DNA of 44,235 nucleotides from Desulfosporosinus sp. (GTDB lineage: Bacteria; Campylobacterota; Campylobacteria; Campylobacterales; Arcobacteraceae). The stretch's first letter is position 1; each line of letters opens with the position of its first letter. Below, piece after piece: positions 1 through 9,136 of this stretch. The notes beneath the pieces were generated by a model. The model searched no databases and had not been told where the DNA came from. It saw only the letters and a list, made by a program, of their open reading frames with translations. Both the position numbers and the translations under genes were made by a program. The stretch is taken from the NCBI GenBank assembly GCA_020719775.1, contig DYPS01000010.1:1-44235 (forward strand), written 5' to 3'.

Positions 1-6
1 AAATAT

Positions 7-1404
7 TTAATGGTCTCTATTAATTAATGCCAGTGAACTTGGGTATCCTCTTTGCGTACAAATATCTTGAGCATATTTTTCTATATCGTTAAATAATATT
101 TCTAAATCATCAAAGTTTCTTTTCCCTTGAAGAGGTTTATCAACATATTCTAATAATATTAATTTTTCCATAATACTATCGCACATAGTTAATACAGATG
201 ATGCTTTTACCACTTCACATCTAGCATAGTTATCACTTTCAAATGATACATCAGCTGCACGAAGTTCTTTATTGTCTCCAGGTATTTGCTGAGCACCATA
301 TAGTGGTTTTGATGCAACACTACCACCACAAAATTGTGGTATAAACTTACATATATGTTTTATAGCTAGTTTTGTTCTGCTTTCTATATCTTCTTTTTCC
401 CAATTTTTATATATTTTATTTATAAATTTTGGATCCAAAGATGGTTGGGAGCTATTTTGTGAACTTTTAACTAATCCATTTTCAAAAAGTGTAATATCAT
501 TTGTCATTCCATGAAGTTGAAAATATCCATTTGGATATGGTGTAAATTGAGCCATGCCATTTGGTGTACCTCTTTGACCATGAAAAATAACTTCAGGCCA
601 AATATCATCACATTTATCCCATTTTGTTATGTATGCTGCTTTAAATTCTACAAATCTTTCCCTCTTATATGAGAGGATATCATCTACTATACCTGTCTCA
701 AATCCTGCAGCATTGATCAAATAATCAAATTTCTCACCATCAACTATCCATTTATTGGTATGGTCATCTTTTTTGACATTTTGTATTTTTGTATTGAGCT
801 GCAGATTGCAATTGTTCAGCTTTTCGATAGCTTTTGTCACTCCACTGGCTAATCGAAATAAATTTAAACCATATTCTTGAACTATCACTAGTGGAAACTT
901 AATTTTCTCTAGATCTAGATTTTTTGCAACCGGTACCATCCATTCATCTAGATTTTTTGGATGCTTTGATGCCTCATTTATTTGCAAAGCTAAAATATCG
1001 TCTTTTGAATAAAATTTAAAATATTCATCAACCTCGCCTAAAACTTTATTTGATGGGTCTTTTTTAATCGATTTTTTATATTCATCTCTTAATAACAATA
1101 ATCTATCTTTTAGATCATATGGATTGCCAGAATCTATTATAGGGATTGCTATGACTGTAGGTCTATAGTCTATCGCATACGGATAGAATTTCAGAAGATC
1201 AATAGACTGATGAAGCAATGTTACACATTGGGTATCGTCTATCTCACGATACAAATTTCCTCCAGCATGAAGATGACAAAATGGTGGACCACTCACTAAG
1301 CTAGATCTTTTTTCAAATAGTGTTACATCTAAACCAATTTGACACAAATATAATGCTGCAGTAGAACCTGCGATACCCCCGCCAATAATAGCTATTTTTG
1401 CCAT
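7..1404 (-). CDS. FAD-dependent oxidoreductase (DAO-like fold)
   Basis: The 465-residue protein opens with a Rossmann FAD-binding motif, GGGIAG at residues 8-13, followed by an acidic strand end (LFEKR) that would hold the ribose of FAD. This arrangement is typical of DAO/GidA-like flavoprotein oxidoreductases. No signal peptide or membrane segment is visible, so it is probably cytoplasmic or membrane-peripheral. The substrate cannot be read from the sequence; a malate:quinone oxidoreductase-like role is possible but unproven. It begins one base after the stop codon of the upstream HAD phosphatase gene, and an AAAAGG ribosome site lies inside the end of that gene, so the two are probably co-transcribed. 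Confidence 0.8.
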   Translation of the reverse strand: MAKIAIIGGGIAGSTAALYLCQIGLDVTLFEKRSSLVSGPPFCHLHAGGNLYREIDDTQCVTLLHQSIDLLKFYPYAIDYRPTVIAIPIIDSGNPYDLKDRLLLLRDEYKKSIKKDPSNKVLGEVDEYFKFYSKDDILALQINEASKHPKNLDEWMVPVAKNLDLEKIKFPLVIVQEYGLNLFRLASGVTKAIEKLNNCNLQLNTKIQNVKKDDHTNKWIVDGEKFDYLINAAGFETGIVDDILSYKRERFVEFKAAYITKWDKCDDIWPEVIFHGQRGTPNGMAQFTPYPNGYFQLHGMTNDITLFENGLVKSSQNSSQPSLDPKFINKIYKNWEKEDIESRTKLAIKHICKFIPQFCGGSVASKPLYGAQQIPGDNKELRAADVSFESDNYARCEVVKASSVLTMCDSIMEKLILLEYVDKPLQGKRNFDDLEILFNDIEKYAQDICTQRGYPSSLALINRDH

Positions 1405-1405
1405 A

Positions 1406-2080
1406 TTATTTGCCTTTTAATATTTCTAATATATCTGAAAAATTATCTACTTTAAATGTAGGTTTATAGATAGCTATATCTTCACCATAGTTATATCCAT
1501 ATGTCACAGCTATATTGTGCATATCACAAGCATGAGCAGCTAATATATCATTTTTCGAATCACCCACCATTATACAGTTATGAATATCTACATCAAGTTT
1601 AGTAGCCACATATTTTAGTGGTGCAGGATCTGGTTTTTTTGTATCCAAAGAGTCCCCACCAATAAATATTTCAAATAGATTTAAAATATTTAATTGATTT
1701 AATATAGGTTCCACAAAATTATATGGTTTATTTGTAACAATTGCTAATCTAAAGCCATTATTATATAACTCTTTTAGGGTGAATTCTACACCCGCATACA
1801 TTTTTGTTTTTACTGCTAAATTTTTTGCATAATAATCTAAAAATATTTTAAGGGCATTATTTAAAAGTACTTCATCAAGATCTTGATTAACTTCTCTTTG
1901 TCCTACTAGTGCTCGTTTTACCAATGTTTGGGCACCATTTCCAACCCATCCTCTTATTATGGCTTCATCAAAAGAATCTCTATTAAGAGTTTTCAACATA
2001 TAATTAACTGCTATAGCTAAATCCAACGCACTATCTATCAAAGTACCATCTAGGTCAAATATTATTAATTGTTTATTCAT
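1406..2080 (-). CDS. gph: HAD-superfamily phosphatase, phosphoglycolate phosphatase-like
   Basis: This HAD hydrolase shows all four motifs: DLDGT with nucleophile Asp9 and acid/base Asp11 counted from the chosen start, then VTNK, KPDP and VGDSKND. The helical cap of about 120 residues after motif I is that of the Gph/phosphoglycolate phosphatase group, which removes 2-phosphoglycolate formed during DNA repair or oxygenase side reactions. The frame is open to an ATG at 2110, but I chose the ATG at 2080 because family members start just before the first strand (LIIFDLDGT). Neither start has a clear ribosome site. Specificity within the HAD family is uncertain. It is the first gene of a two-gene unit with the downstream FAD oxidoreductase. 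Confidence 0.8.
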   Translation of the reverse strand: MNKQLIIFDLDGTLIDSALDLAIAVNYMLKTLNRDSFDEAIIRGWVGNGAQTLVKRALVGQREVNQDLDEVLLNNALKIFLDYYAKNLAVKTKMYAGVEFTLKELYNNGFRLAIVTNKPYNFVEPILNQLNILNLFEIFIGGDSLDTKKPDPAPLKYVATKLDVDIHNCIMVGDSKNDILAAHACDMHNIAVTYGYNYGEDIAIYKPTFKVDNFSDILEILKGK

Positions 2081-2128
2081 AACATCATTGTACACTATAG
2101 TTGGTTTCATTAATATATTTACTAATCA

Positions 2129-2317
2129 TTGGATATTATTTTTTATGATAAATATAGAAAACAAACAATTGATATCATATCTAATAGTCTAAAATATCTC
2201 CAATACAATGGTAAGCTACAAATATATGCCTATGAAATACCGGAAAATCATCTCCGTTTAGTTCTAAAGAGTGATGATGGAAAAAATATAAGTCAGAATA
2301 AAATCATCCCATTTTAA
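2129..2317 (+). pseudogene. Remnant of an IS200-like / REP-associated tyrosine transposase (Y1_Tnp)
   Basis: The 62-codon frame has no ATG (it opens at TTG). It resembles the middle of Y1 transposase-domain (RAYT) proteins: a helix KYRKQTIDIISNSLKYLQ, then a strand ending in YEIPENHLRLVLKS. In intact family members this last segment carries the HUH metal-binding motif, as in ENHLHL or PNHIHL. Here the second histidine is replaced by arginine (HLR). The N-terminal strand and the C-terminal catalytic-tyrosine helix are both missing and the frame stops soon after. I read it as a dead fragment of a mobile-element gene lying between two housekeeping genes. Confidence 0.6.
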
Positions 2318-2332
2318 ACCAAAAACTATACA

Positions 2333-3337
2333 ATGCCATTTTATAAATATTTCAAGGGGTATGATTTGATATATGGAATTGGACTATCGGTTTTTTTGGC
2401 TTTTTTGGCTTTTTTGTTGGATAGATATATTCCGATTGGTTCGGCGGTTATTGCAATTATTTTAGGAGTGATTGTTTCAAATAGTATTCAATTACCTACT
2501 CAATATAATAAAGGTATTGGATTTAGTGAAAAAACACTTTTAGCTGTTGCGATAGCTACAATGGGGATAACTCTTGATTTTTCAATTCTTATAAATTTAG
2601 GAGTAGAAACACTTTTATTAATTCTTAGTGGTATTGCTATCACTATTTTTTCTGCATTATTTGTAGCTAAATTTTTCAATATTGACAAAAATCTTGCACT
2701 TTTACTTGGAATTGGAAATGGAATATGTGGAGCAAGCGCGATTGGGGCTTCAAAAGATATCATTAAAGCAAAAGATACAGATGTTGGTATCTCTGTTGCT
2801 GTTGTAAATTTATTAGGTACAATTGGAATCTTTTTGGTTCCGTTTATAGCATTGTCAATTGGATTTGATGATAAAAGTTCTGGAATTTTAGTGGGAAATA
2901 CACTTCAAGCAGTTGGTCAAGCAGTTGCAGGTGGATTTGCAATCAGTGATATGGCAGGTCAAAATGCAACTATCGTCAAAATGGGACGAGTAGTCTCCCT
3001 CTCTTTAGTTTTAGTAGTTCTTTTGATTGTGTTTTTAGACAAAGATGAAAAGGGATCAAAGTCAAAAACAAATATTTTGAAAAGTATCCCATTGTTTATA
3101 TTATTTTTTCTCTTTTTTTCATTTATAGCAACTATTGATATTTTACCTTCAATGATCGTTGATATTATAAAAAAAATTAGTCATTTTACTTTGATTGTTG
3201 CGATGGCTGCAATTGGATTGAAAATAAGTTTTTCTAGTATCAAAGAGAATGGTAAGAATGCACTTATTGTCGGTAGTTTAGTATTTGTAGTGCAAATTAT
3301 ATTTACGAGCTCATTTATTGCTTTATTTCTAAAATAA
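2333..3337 (+). CDS. YeiH/UPF0324-family putative sulfate-exporter-type membrane protein
   Basis: The 334-residue protein is very hydrophobic, with roughly nine or ten transmembrane helices. It carries the conserved glycine-rich core of the YeiH family (Cons_hypoth698), visible as LLGIGNGICGASAIGA and GNTLQAVGQAVAGGF. Members are annotated as putative sulfate exporters, but the substrate is poorly established. The annotated ATG lacks a ribosome site. An AAGGGG at 2354-2359 sits six bases before an in-frame TTG at 2366, which may be the true start and would give a protein 11 residues shorter. The gene lies directly behind a transposase remnant, so its native upstream region may have been replaced. 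Confidence 0.85.
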   Translation: MPFYKYFKGYDLIYGIGLSVFLAFLAFLLDRYIPIGSAVIAIILGVIVSNSIQLPTQYNKGIGFSEKTLLAVAIATMGITLDFSILINLGVETLLLILSGIAITIFSALFVAKFFNIDKNLALLLGIGNGICGASAIGASKDIIKAKDTDVGISVAVVNLLGTIGIFLVPFIALSIGFDDKSSGILVGNTLQAVGQAVAGGFAISDMAGQNATIVKMGRVVSLSLVLVVLLIVFLDKDEKGSKSKTNILKSIPLFILFFLFFSFIATIDILPSMIVDIIKKISHFTLIVAMAAIGLKISFSSIKENGKNALIVGSLVFVVQIIFTSSFIALFLK

Positions 3338-3344
3338 CCCCTTA

Positions 3345-3366
3345 CACTTTCATTCAAAAGAAAGTT
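3345..3366. terminator. Weak bidirectional hairpin between convergent yeiH-like gene and rnhB
   Basis: ACTTTC at 3346-3351 pairs with GAAAGT at 3360-3365 around an A-rich loop, between two converging genes. The stem is only six base pairs and has no U-tract on either strand, so a terminator role is tentative. Confidence 0.3.
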
Positions 3367-3928
3367 ATCTGTCTATCCCTTTGATTTTATAAGTAAGCCT
3401 ATGAAGTTCGCATTTTCCATATTTTTTAATCATTTCCATATGAAGCGCAGTTCCATAGCCTTTGTGTTTGCTAAACATATATAAAGGATATTCTTTATCA
3501 ATACTATTCATAAATCTATCTCTTGTTACTTTTGCCAATATTGAAGCAGCTGAAACCTCTTTTATTGTGGCATCAGCTTTGATGAGGTATTCTAAATTAT
3601 CTATCCCAAAAGCTGTATTTCCATCCATCAAATAATGATAATTTTTTAAATGTTTCATTATTTCTAAAATACTATTTTTAATACAAACAGCAATTCCTAA
3701 TCTATCAATATCTTGGTTAGAGGTTAAAACAATATGATGATGTGAGTTTTCTTTTATTATCTCAAATAAAGCTTCTCTCTTTTTTTCAGTAAGTTTTTTA
3801 CTATCATTAATAATAGTAAATTCTTTTATTGTTGTAATATCATTTTTAAATACAACACCTGCAACACATAAGGGTCCAGCAAGTGGCCCTCTTCCAGCTT
3901 CATCAATCCCGCATAGTTTTTTCATCAT
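3365..3928 (-). CDS. rnhB: Ribonuclease HII
   Basis: RNase HII removes misincorporated ribonucleotides and RNA primers from DNA by cutting the RNA strand of hybrids. The N-terminus has the diagnostic GIDEAGRGPLAGP with catalytic Asp9 and Glu10. Further features are SKKLT, a central aspartate region and the AASILAKVTRD block with its metal-binding aspartate. At 187 residues it matches the compact campylobacterial form. Two adjacent ATG codons could start it; GGAAAA lies just upstream inside the preceding gene. The upstream ATPase gene ends at the base before this start, so translation is probably coupled. Confidence 0.95.
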   Translation of the reverse strand: MMKKLCGIDEAGRGPLAGPLCVAGVVFKNDITTIKEFTIINDSKKLTEKKREALFEIIKENSHHHIVLTSNQDIDRLGIAVCIKNSILEIMKHLKNYHYLMDGNTAFGIDNLEYLIKADATIKEVSAASILAKVTRDRFMNSIDKEYPLYMFSKHKGYGTALHMEMIKKYGKCELHRLTYKIKGIDR

Positions 3929-4993
3929 TTATTTTCCTATCGCCCATTCATAAAAAGGAACAATTTGTGCTTCAATAGTATCTATAAAAATAGTATCAAA
4001 ATTACTAATTGTTACAATGGTTATTCTATTTATTTTATATTCATCTATATGTCTTAAGAGTTTAGGAAATATTTTTGAAATAGCATTACTATTATAAAAA
4101 GGTAAACTTATAATAATTGTATTGTTGTGAGGAGTATAGAAATCAATATAGTCTAGATAAAAAATAGAACGATTTTGATTGAATAGTTCCAGAAAAATCA
4201 TATTTGCAAAAAGATTTGCAAAGTTCTTTTTTGAACTTACTATATCAATAAGGGCAAAATTAAAAGAGAAAACTTTTTTAACGGCTTTTGATTGATTGTA
4301 TTTTGGACATAAAATAATTGTATTATTGTTTTCTAAACTTTTTATTGTTTTATAAAAAAAGTCTTTTGATATTTTAATTTTCTTTTTTAAGATATTAAAT
4401 AACCAAAATGGTGATTTTAATTCTCCAGATGATTTAATGCAAAGTTTTAAAATTTCAATGACATTTGAATTTGTATCGTAGAGTTGAATTAATTCTTTAT
4501 TGCGACCACTTTTTTTATAATCCTTATAATCAATAATTTCAGGAATATTTCCATATTTTAAAAAACTATTAAAACTATTAATAGTACTTTGATGTTTTGT
4601 ATCAAATAATAAGTATTCTTCAAAATCTAGTGGCATAACTTTTAGAAGAGTAAAGTTATCCAATGAGATAAAATGAAGACTTGATAAGATTAGCTCTTCC
4701 ACTTTTGGTATTGGAAATCCCAAAGTATAATTTTCTATTACACAAACTTTAATTTTCTTTTTTTCTAAAAAAGACTCTATATTATACAATTCCTCTTTTT
4801 CATATCTAAAATCATCTAAATCAATGTATAGATAATCTTCCTCTAGATTTTTTAAGTAATTCCATATTATTGAAGTTTTCCCAGATAACTTTGGTCCATA
4901 AACAAATGTTTTTTTATGAGTAATTGACATTTTTCTCTCATACAAAGTTGGAAAAGTTATTTTATTTTCGTAAAGTGATTCTAATATATCCAT
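3929..4993 (-). CDS. Orphan P-loop ATPase (AAA_14/DUF4143-like)
   Basis: A Walker A motif, GPKLSGKT, lies at residues 33-40 counted from the ATG. A hydrophobic strand ending in Glu (KVCVIENY) stands where Walker B and its acidic residue should be. The order of P-loop, short Walker B strand and a long C-terminal alpha/beta region resembles the AAA_14/DUF4143 group of single-copy ATPases of unknown role, but the match is weak. A TTG at 4999 is an alternative start and lies closer to an AAGGA. The gene runs straight into rnhB, so both are probably one operon, divergent from the S10 operon. I cannot assign a function. Confidence 0.65.
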   Translation of the reverse strand: MDILESLYENKITFPTLYERKMSITHKKTFVYGPKLSGKTSIIWNYLKNLEEDYLYIDLDDFRYEKEELYNIESFLEKKKIKVCVIENYTLGFPIPKVEELILSSLHFISLDNFTLLKVMPLDFEEYLLFDTKHQSTINSFNSFLKYGNIPEIIDYKDYKKSGRNKELIQLYDTNSNVIEILKLCIKSSGELKSPFWLFNILKKKIKISKDFFYKTIKSLENNNTIILCPKYNQSKAVKKVFSFNFALIDIVSSKKNFANLFANMIFLELFNQNRSIFYLDYIDFYTPHNNTIIISLPFYNSNAISKIFPKLLRHIDEYKINRITIVTISNFDTIFIDTIEAQIVPFYEWAIGK

Positions 4994-5006
4994 GAGCAAT
5001 TATATA

Positions 5007-5030
5007 TTATTCCTTTTTAAAAGGAAATAA
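5007..5030. promoter_or_regulatory. 24-bp palindrome in the ATPase / S10 divergent region
   Basis: CCTTTT and AAAAGG form the core of a near-perfect inverted repeat with one central base. The outer arms TTATT and AAATAA extend it with a single extra base. It lies just upstream of the ATPase start and about 50 bases upstream of the S10 promoter -35 box. It could be a repressor operator or simply part of the AT-rich upstream region. Confidence 0.3.
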
Positions 5031-5076
5031 AATAGAAATAATTAGCAAAAATATGGTTTAAAATAGATAAAAATTA

Positions 5077-5105
5077 TTGACATAAACTGAATATTTAGTT
5101 ATAAT
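5077..5105 (+). promoter_or_regulatory. Consensus sigma-70 promoter of the S10-spc operon
   Basis: A perfect -35 hexamer TTGACA (5077-5082) and a perfect -10 hexamer TATAAT (5100-5105) are separated by exactly 17 bases, with A/T-rich DNA upstream. The first gene, rpsJ, starts 67 bases after the -10 box, leaving a leader of roughly 60 nucleotides. No other strong promoter is visible before the first of the 22 co-directional genes that follow. Confidence 0.85.
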
Positions 5106-5172
5106 CCCGCCTCATACATAAGATCAGGGTTGTATTAAAATAATGCCTGACGAGTTCTTTAAAGGAAAAAAA

Positions 5173-5487
5173 ATGGAAAAAATTAGATTAAAGCTTAAAG
5201 CTTATGATCATAGAGTTTTAGATCGTTCTGTTGCTTCAATTATTGAAGCTGTTAAAAGAACAGGAGCTGAATTAGTAGGACCAATTCCAATCCCTACGAA
5301 ATTTAGAAGATATACTGTTATTAAATCACCACATGTTAATAAATCAAGCAGAGAGCAATTCGAAATTAGAATTCATGCAAGAATTATTGACATAGTGTCT
5401 GCAACACCAGATACTATTGATTCATTAATGAAACTTGATCTTGCACCAGAAGTGGATGTAGAAGTAAGATCAATGGGTAAAGAATAG
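5173..5487 (+). CDS. rpsJ: 30S ribosomal protein S10
   Basis: S10 (104 residues) belongs to the 30S head and in other bacteria also acts with NusB in antitermination. The sequence [19 protein letters not shown] and the later [15 protein letters not shown] are textbook S10. The frame is open from 5143, but the ATG at 5173 has AAAGGAAAAAAA directly before it and matches the family N-terminus. It is the first gene of the S10-spc operon. Confidence 0.98.
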   Translation: MEKIRLKLKAYDHRVLDRSVASIIEAVKRTGAELVGPIPIPTKFRRYTVIKSPHVNKSSREQFEIRIHARIIDIVSATPDTIDSLMKLDLAPEVDVEVRSMGKE

Positions 5488-5497
5488 GAGGTATCAG

Positions 5498-6070
5498 ATG
5501 GAATTTATTGTAGAAAAAATCGGAATGAGTAGAACTGTTACAGCACCTTCAATACCTGTTACTTTGGTAAGAGTATTAGAAGCTAAAGTTTGTGAAGTTA
5601 ATGATGGTGTAGCGATTGTTGCATATAGTGATGGTAAAAAATTTAACAAAGCTATCGAAGGTCAACAAAAAAAATATAATATATCTAAAGAATTCAATAG
5701 ATTTGCAACTATGAATGTAGCAAATAGTGAAGCTGGAGATTTAGATAAATCTGCTTTAGTTGAAGGTGTGATTGTAAAGTCTACATTTAAAACAAAAGGT
5801 AGAGGATTTACTGGTGTTGTAAAAAGATGGAACTTTGCTGGTGGTAGAGGTTCTCATGGACATAGAATGGGTAAAAGAACAGGATCAATTGGTAACTGTG
5901 AATGGCCAGGAAGAGTTCAACCAGGTAAGAAAATGCCAGGTCAATATGGTAATGAGACAATTACTCATAAAAATAATGTAGTTTCATTTGATAGTGAAAC
6001 GGGAATTTTAGTTCTTAAAGGGTCAGTTGCTGGTGCAAACGGTACTTTAGGTAAAGTAAGGATAGCGTAA
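5498..6070 (+). CDS. rplC: 50S ribosomal protein L3
   Basis: L3 (190 residues) binds near the 3' end of 23S rRNA and helps start 50S assembly. The conserved loop reaching the peptidyl-transferase centre is visible as [21 protein letters not shown] followed by MPGQYGNE. A strong GGAGGT ribosome site lies six bases before the ATG. Its TAA stop shares one base with the ATG of rplD, which suggests translational coupling. Confidence 0.97.
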   Translation: MEFIVEKIGMSRTVTAPSIPVTLVRVLEAKVCEVNDGVAIVAYSDGKKFNKAIEGQQKKYNISKEFNRFATMNVANSEAGDLDKSALVEGVIVKSTFKTKGRGFTGVVKRWNFAGGRGSHGHRMGKRTGSIGNCEWPGRVQPGKKMPGQYGNETITHKNNVVSFDSETGILVLKGSVAGANGTLGKVRIA

Positions 6071-6675
6071 TGTCTAAATTAGTAGTATTAAACGATAAAT
6101 TTGAAGCAAATGGTGAAGTAGTTTTACCAGAAAAATTTCAAAATATTAATTCACATAACTTACATTTATATGTAAAGTCATATTTAGCATCTTTGAGATC
6201 TAACACAGCTAGAGTAAAAAATAGAAGTGAAGTAAGTGGTGGTGGTAAAAAACCTAAATCACAAAAAGGAAGTGGAGCTGCTAGATGGGGTTCTAAGAGA
6301 TCACCATTATTCGTAGGCGGTGGACAAGTTTTTGGACCATCAAATAGAAATTATGATCAAAAAATAAATAGAAAACAAAAAGTTCTTGCATTAAATTATG
6401 CAATTAATGCACAAGCTGAAAAAGGATGTTTATTTGTTGTTGATTCAGTTAAGGTAGACTCTGCTAAAACTAAAGATGCAATGGCAATTGTTAATAAGCT
6501 TAACAAAAGAGACTTGTTAATTGTAGTTGACCAATTTGATGATAACACTTATCTTGCATTTAGAAATATTAAAAATTGTTATGTGATAGAAAAATCAGAA
6601 TTAAATGCCTATGCAATGGCTGCTTTTCATTCAGTATTGATTGAAAAAGCTGTAGTTGATAGCTTAATAGCGTAA
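6070..6675 (+). CDS. rplD: 50S ribosomal protein L4
   Basis: L4 (201 residues) lines the exit tunnel and in E. coli also represses its own operon. The tunnel-reaching extended loop is seen as [18 protein letters not shown] followed by SPLFVGGG. The start overlaps the rplC stop by one base. No E. coli-like S10 leader is obvious upstream of rpsJ, so L4 autoregulation cannot be inferred here. Confidence 0.97.
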   Translation: MSKLVVLNDKFEANGEVVLPEKFQNINSHNLHLYVKSYLASLRSNTARVKNRSEVSGGGKKPKSQKGSGAARWGSKRSPLFVGGGQVFGPSNRNYDQKINRKQKVLALNYAINAQAEKGCLFVVDSVKVDSAKTKDAMAIVNKLNKRDLLIVVDQFDDNTYLAFRNIKNCYVIEKSELNAYAMAAFHSVLIEKAVVDSLIA

Positions 6676-6690
6676 GGAAAAGGGTAAAAT

Positions 6691-6972
6691 ATGGCAGATA
6701 TTACAGATATCAAATCGATCCTTTATACAGAAAAAACAATTGCACTACAAGAAAATGGTGTAATCGTTGTTCAAACTAGTCCTAAAATGACTAAGAATGG
6801 ATTAAAAGAGGTATTTAAAGAATATTTTGGAGTTACTCCTAAAAATATAAATTCTTTAAGACAAGACGGTAAGGTTAAAAGATTTAAAGGAAGAATCGGT
6901 TCAAGAGCTGATTTCAAAAAATTCTATGTAACATTACCAGATGGTGCGCAAATAGCGAACCTATCGGCATAA
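6691..6972 (+). CDS. rplW: 50S ribosomal protein L23
   Basis: L23 (93 residues) sits at the tunnel exit and is the docking site for trigger factor and SRP. The N-terminal [11 protein letters not shown] and the later VNSL-like [18 protein letters not shown] segment are typical. AAGGAAAAGGG precedes the ATG, and the gene lies between rplD and rplB in standard order. Confidence 0.96.
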   Translation: MADITDIKSILYTEKTIALQENGVIVVQTSPKMTKNGLKEVFKEYFGVTPKNINSLRQDGKVKRFKGRIGSRADFKKFYVTLPDGAQIANLSA

Positions 6973-6982
6973 GGAAGTAAAG

Positions 6983-7810
6983 ATGGCAATTAAAAAATTT
7001 AGACCAATTACACCTGCTAGAAGATTTATGAGTGTTATGGACACTTCTGATATTACTTCAAAGCCAACAGTAAGATCATTACTTGTGAAAGTAAAAGCAA
7101 CTGCTGGAAGAAATAATAATGGAAGAATTACATCAAGACATAAAGAAGCTGGTGCAAAAAAACAATATAGAATTATAGATTTCAAAAGAAATAAATTTGA
7201 TATTCCAGGTACAGTTACAACTGTAGAATATGACCCATACAGAAACTGTAGAATTTGTCTTGTAACTTACTTAGATGGTGATAAAAGATATATTTTACAA
7301 GCAAGTGGTATGAAAGTTGGAGATAGTGTTCAAGCTGCTATATCAGGACTTGATATTAAATCTGGTAATGCTATGCAACTTATGAGTATCCCAGTTGGTA
7401 CAATGGTGCATAATATTGAGATGAGCCCAGGTCATGGTGGTCAAATCGCTAGATCTGCTGGTGGATATGCTCAAGTTATGGGTAGAGAAGACAAGTATGT
7501 TATTATGAGATTACCAAGTGGTGAGATGAGAAAAATACTTGGTGTTTGTATGGCAACTATTGGTATAGTTGGAAATGAAGATTTCTCAAATATGGTAATA
7601 GGAAAAGCTGGTAGATCTAGACATTTAGGTATCAGACCACAAACTAGAGGATCTGCAATGAACCCAATCGATCACCCACATGGTGGAGGAGAAGGTAAAA
7701 CTGGTCCAGGTAGACATCCTGTTACTCCATGGGGTATGCCAACTAAAGGTTATAAAACTAGAAAGAAAAAAGCTAGTGATAAACTAATTATCTCAAAAAG
7801 AAAGAAATAA
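6983..7810 (+). CDS. rplB: 50S ribosomal protein L2
   Basis: L2 (275 residues) is needed for subunit joining and peptidyl-transferase activity. The near-invariant [18 protein letters not shown] segment, which contains the histidine long linked to activity, is intact near the C-terminus. AAGGAAGTAAAG lies before the ATG. The length and KRKK-rich C-terminal tail are usual for the family. Confidence 0.98.
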   Translation: MAIKKFRPITPARRFMSVMDTSDITSKPTVRSLLVKVKATAGRNNNGRITSRHKEAGAKKQYRIIDFKRNKFDIPGTVTTVEYDPYRNCRICLVTYLDGDKRYILQASGMKVGDSVQAAISGLDIKSGNAMQLMSIPVGTMVHNIEMSPGHGGQIARSAGGYAQVMGREDKYVIMRLPSGEMRKILGVCMATIGIVGNEDFSNMVIGKAGRSRHLGIRPQTRGSAMNPIDHPHGGGEGKTGPGRHPVTPWGMPTKGYKTRKKKASDKLIISKRKK

Positions 7811-7819
7811 GGGTAAATA

Positions 7820-8098
7820 ATGGCAAGAAGTATTAAAAAAGGTCCATTTGTTGATGCTCATTTATTAAAAAAAGTGGCTAAGGCTATAGAGACTAACGAT
7901 AAAAAACCAATTAAAACTTGGTCAAGAAGAAGTACAATTTTACCAACTATGATTGGATTATCATTTACTGTGCATAATGGAAGAAATTTCGTTCCAGTAA
8001 CTATTACTGAAAATCATATCGGTTATAAATTAGGTGAATTTGCACCAACTAGAACATTTAAGGGACACAAAGGTTCTGTTCAAAGAAAGGTAGGTTAA
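7820..8098 (+). CDS. rpsS: 30S ribosomal protein S19
   Basis: S19 (92 residues) contacts S13 and the A-site finger in the 30S head. The family signatures [15 protein letters not shown] and GHKLGEF-like [16 protein letters not shown] are all present. It sits nine bases after rplB with GGGTAA before the ATG. Confidence 0.97.
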   Translation: MARSIKKGPFVDAHLLKKVAKAIETNDKKPIKTWSRRSTILPTMIGLSFTVHNGRNFVPVTITENHIGYKLGEFAPTRTFKGHKGSVQRKVG

Positions 8099-8101
8099 TC
8101 G

Positions 8102-8431
8102 ATGAGTAAAGCAACATTGAAATTTATTAGACTTTCTCCAATTAAAGCTAGATTAATAGCAAGAGAAGTTCAAGGTATGAATGCTGAAGTAGCAATAGCA
8201 TCTTTAGAATTTACTCCAAACAAAGCGGCTGGAATTATCGCAAAAGTTATAGCTTCTGCTGTTGCTAATGCTGGTATAGAATCAGAAAATGCAGTTGTTA
8301 CAAGCTGTAGAGTTGATAAAGGTCCAGTTCTTAAGAGATTTACTCCAAGAGCAAGAGGAAGTGCATCACCTAAGCATAGACCTACTGCACACATTTATGT
8401 TGAAGTAGCTGCAATAGAAGGAGACAAGTAA
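8102..8431 (+). CDS. rplV: 50S ribosomal protein L22
   Basis: L22 (109 residues) contributes a hairpin to the peptide exit tunnel, the site where macrolide resistance changes occur in other bacteria. The hairpin region [20 protein letters not shown] is standard in length, with no insertion or deletion. It begins three bases after the rpsS stop with AGGTTAATCG before the ATG. Confidence 0.96.
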   Translation: MSKATLKFIRLSPIKARLIAREVQGMNAEVAIASLEFTPNKAAGIIAKVIASAVANAGIESENAVVTSCRVDKGPVLKRFTPRARGSASPKHRPTAHIYVEVAAIEGDK

Positions 8432-8432
8432 T

Positions 8433-9134
8433 ATGGGTCAAAAAGTTAATCCAATTGGACTAAGATTAGGTATCAATAGAAACTGGGAAAGCAGATGGTT
8501 TCCAAGTTTTGACAAAATGCCTGCTAATATAGCTGAAGATAATAAAATCAGAAAATATATTAAAAAAGAACTTTATTATGCTGGAATAGCACAAACTGTA
8601 ATAGAAAGAACTGCTAAAAAAGTTAGAGTTACTATTGTTGCTGCTAAACCAGGGATCATAATTGGTAAAAAAGGTGCTGATGTTGAAAAGATAAAAACTG
8701 CTCTTGCTGCATTAGTTGGAAAAGAGATTGCTGTTAACATTAAAGAAGAGAGAAAGCCTTTCCTTTCTGCTCAATTAGCTGCTGAAAATGTTGCTCAACA
8801 ACTTGAGAGAAGGGTTGCATTTAGAAGAGCAATGAAAAGAGTTATGCAAAATGCTATCAAAGCTGGTGCTAAAGGTATCAAAGTTTCTGTTTCTGGAAGA
8901 CTTGGTGGAGCTGAAATGGCTAGAACCGAGTGGTATTTAGAGGGAAGAGTTCCATTACATACACTAAGAGCTAAAATTGATTATGGTTTTGCGGAAGGTC
9001 ACACAACTTACGGTTGTACTGGAATCAAAGTTTGGATATTCAGAGGGGAAGTTCTTGCTAAAGGGATTCAACCTGAAAGAATGGAAGAACCTGAGAAAAA
9101 AAGAAGACCAAGTAAATCAGGAAGAGGTAACTAA
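8433..9134 (+). CDS. rpsC: 30S ribosomal protein S3
   Basis: S3 (233 residues) forms part of the mRNA entry site. An N-terminal KH domain with GIIIGKKG is followed by the conserved C-terminal domain ending in WIFRGE. The tail is lysine/arginine-rich. Start [13 protein letters not shown] matches the family exactly and is one base from the rplV stop. Confidence 0.98.
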   Translation: MGQKVNPIGLRLGINRNWESRWFPSFDKMPANIAEDNKIRKYIKKELYYAGIAQTVIERTAKKVRVTIVAAKPGIIIGKKGADVEKIKTALAALVGKEIAVNIKEERKPFLSAQLAAENVAQQLERRVAFRRAMKRVMQNAIKAGAKGIKVSVSGRLGGAEMARTEWYLEGRVPLHTLRAKIDYGFAEGHTTYGCTGIKVWIFRGEVLAKGIQPERMEEPEKKRRPSKSGRGN

Positions 9135-9136
9135 TC

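Noticed and set aside
5143-5172. Ten-residue N-terminal extension of S10 from the ATG at 5143
   Set aside because: The ATG at 5173 has AAAGGAAAAAAA in front and gives the conserved S10 start; the extension overlaps the leader.
6961-7185. Minus-strand frame inside rplB
   Set aside because: It lies wholly opposite the conserved L2 gene, has no ribosome site and no recognisable content.
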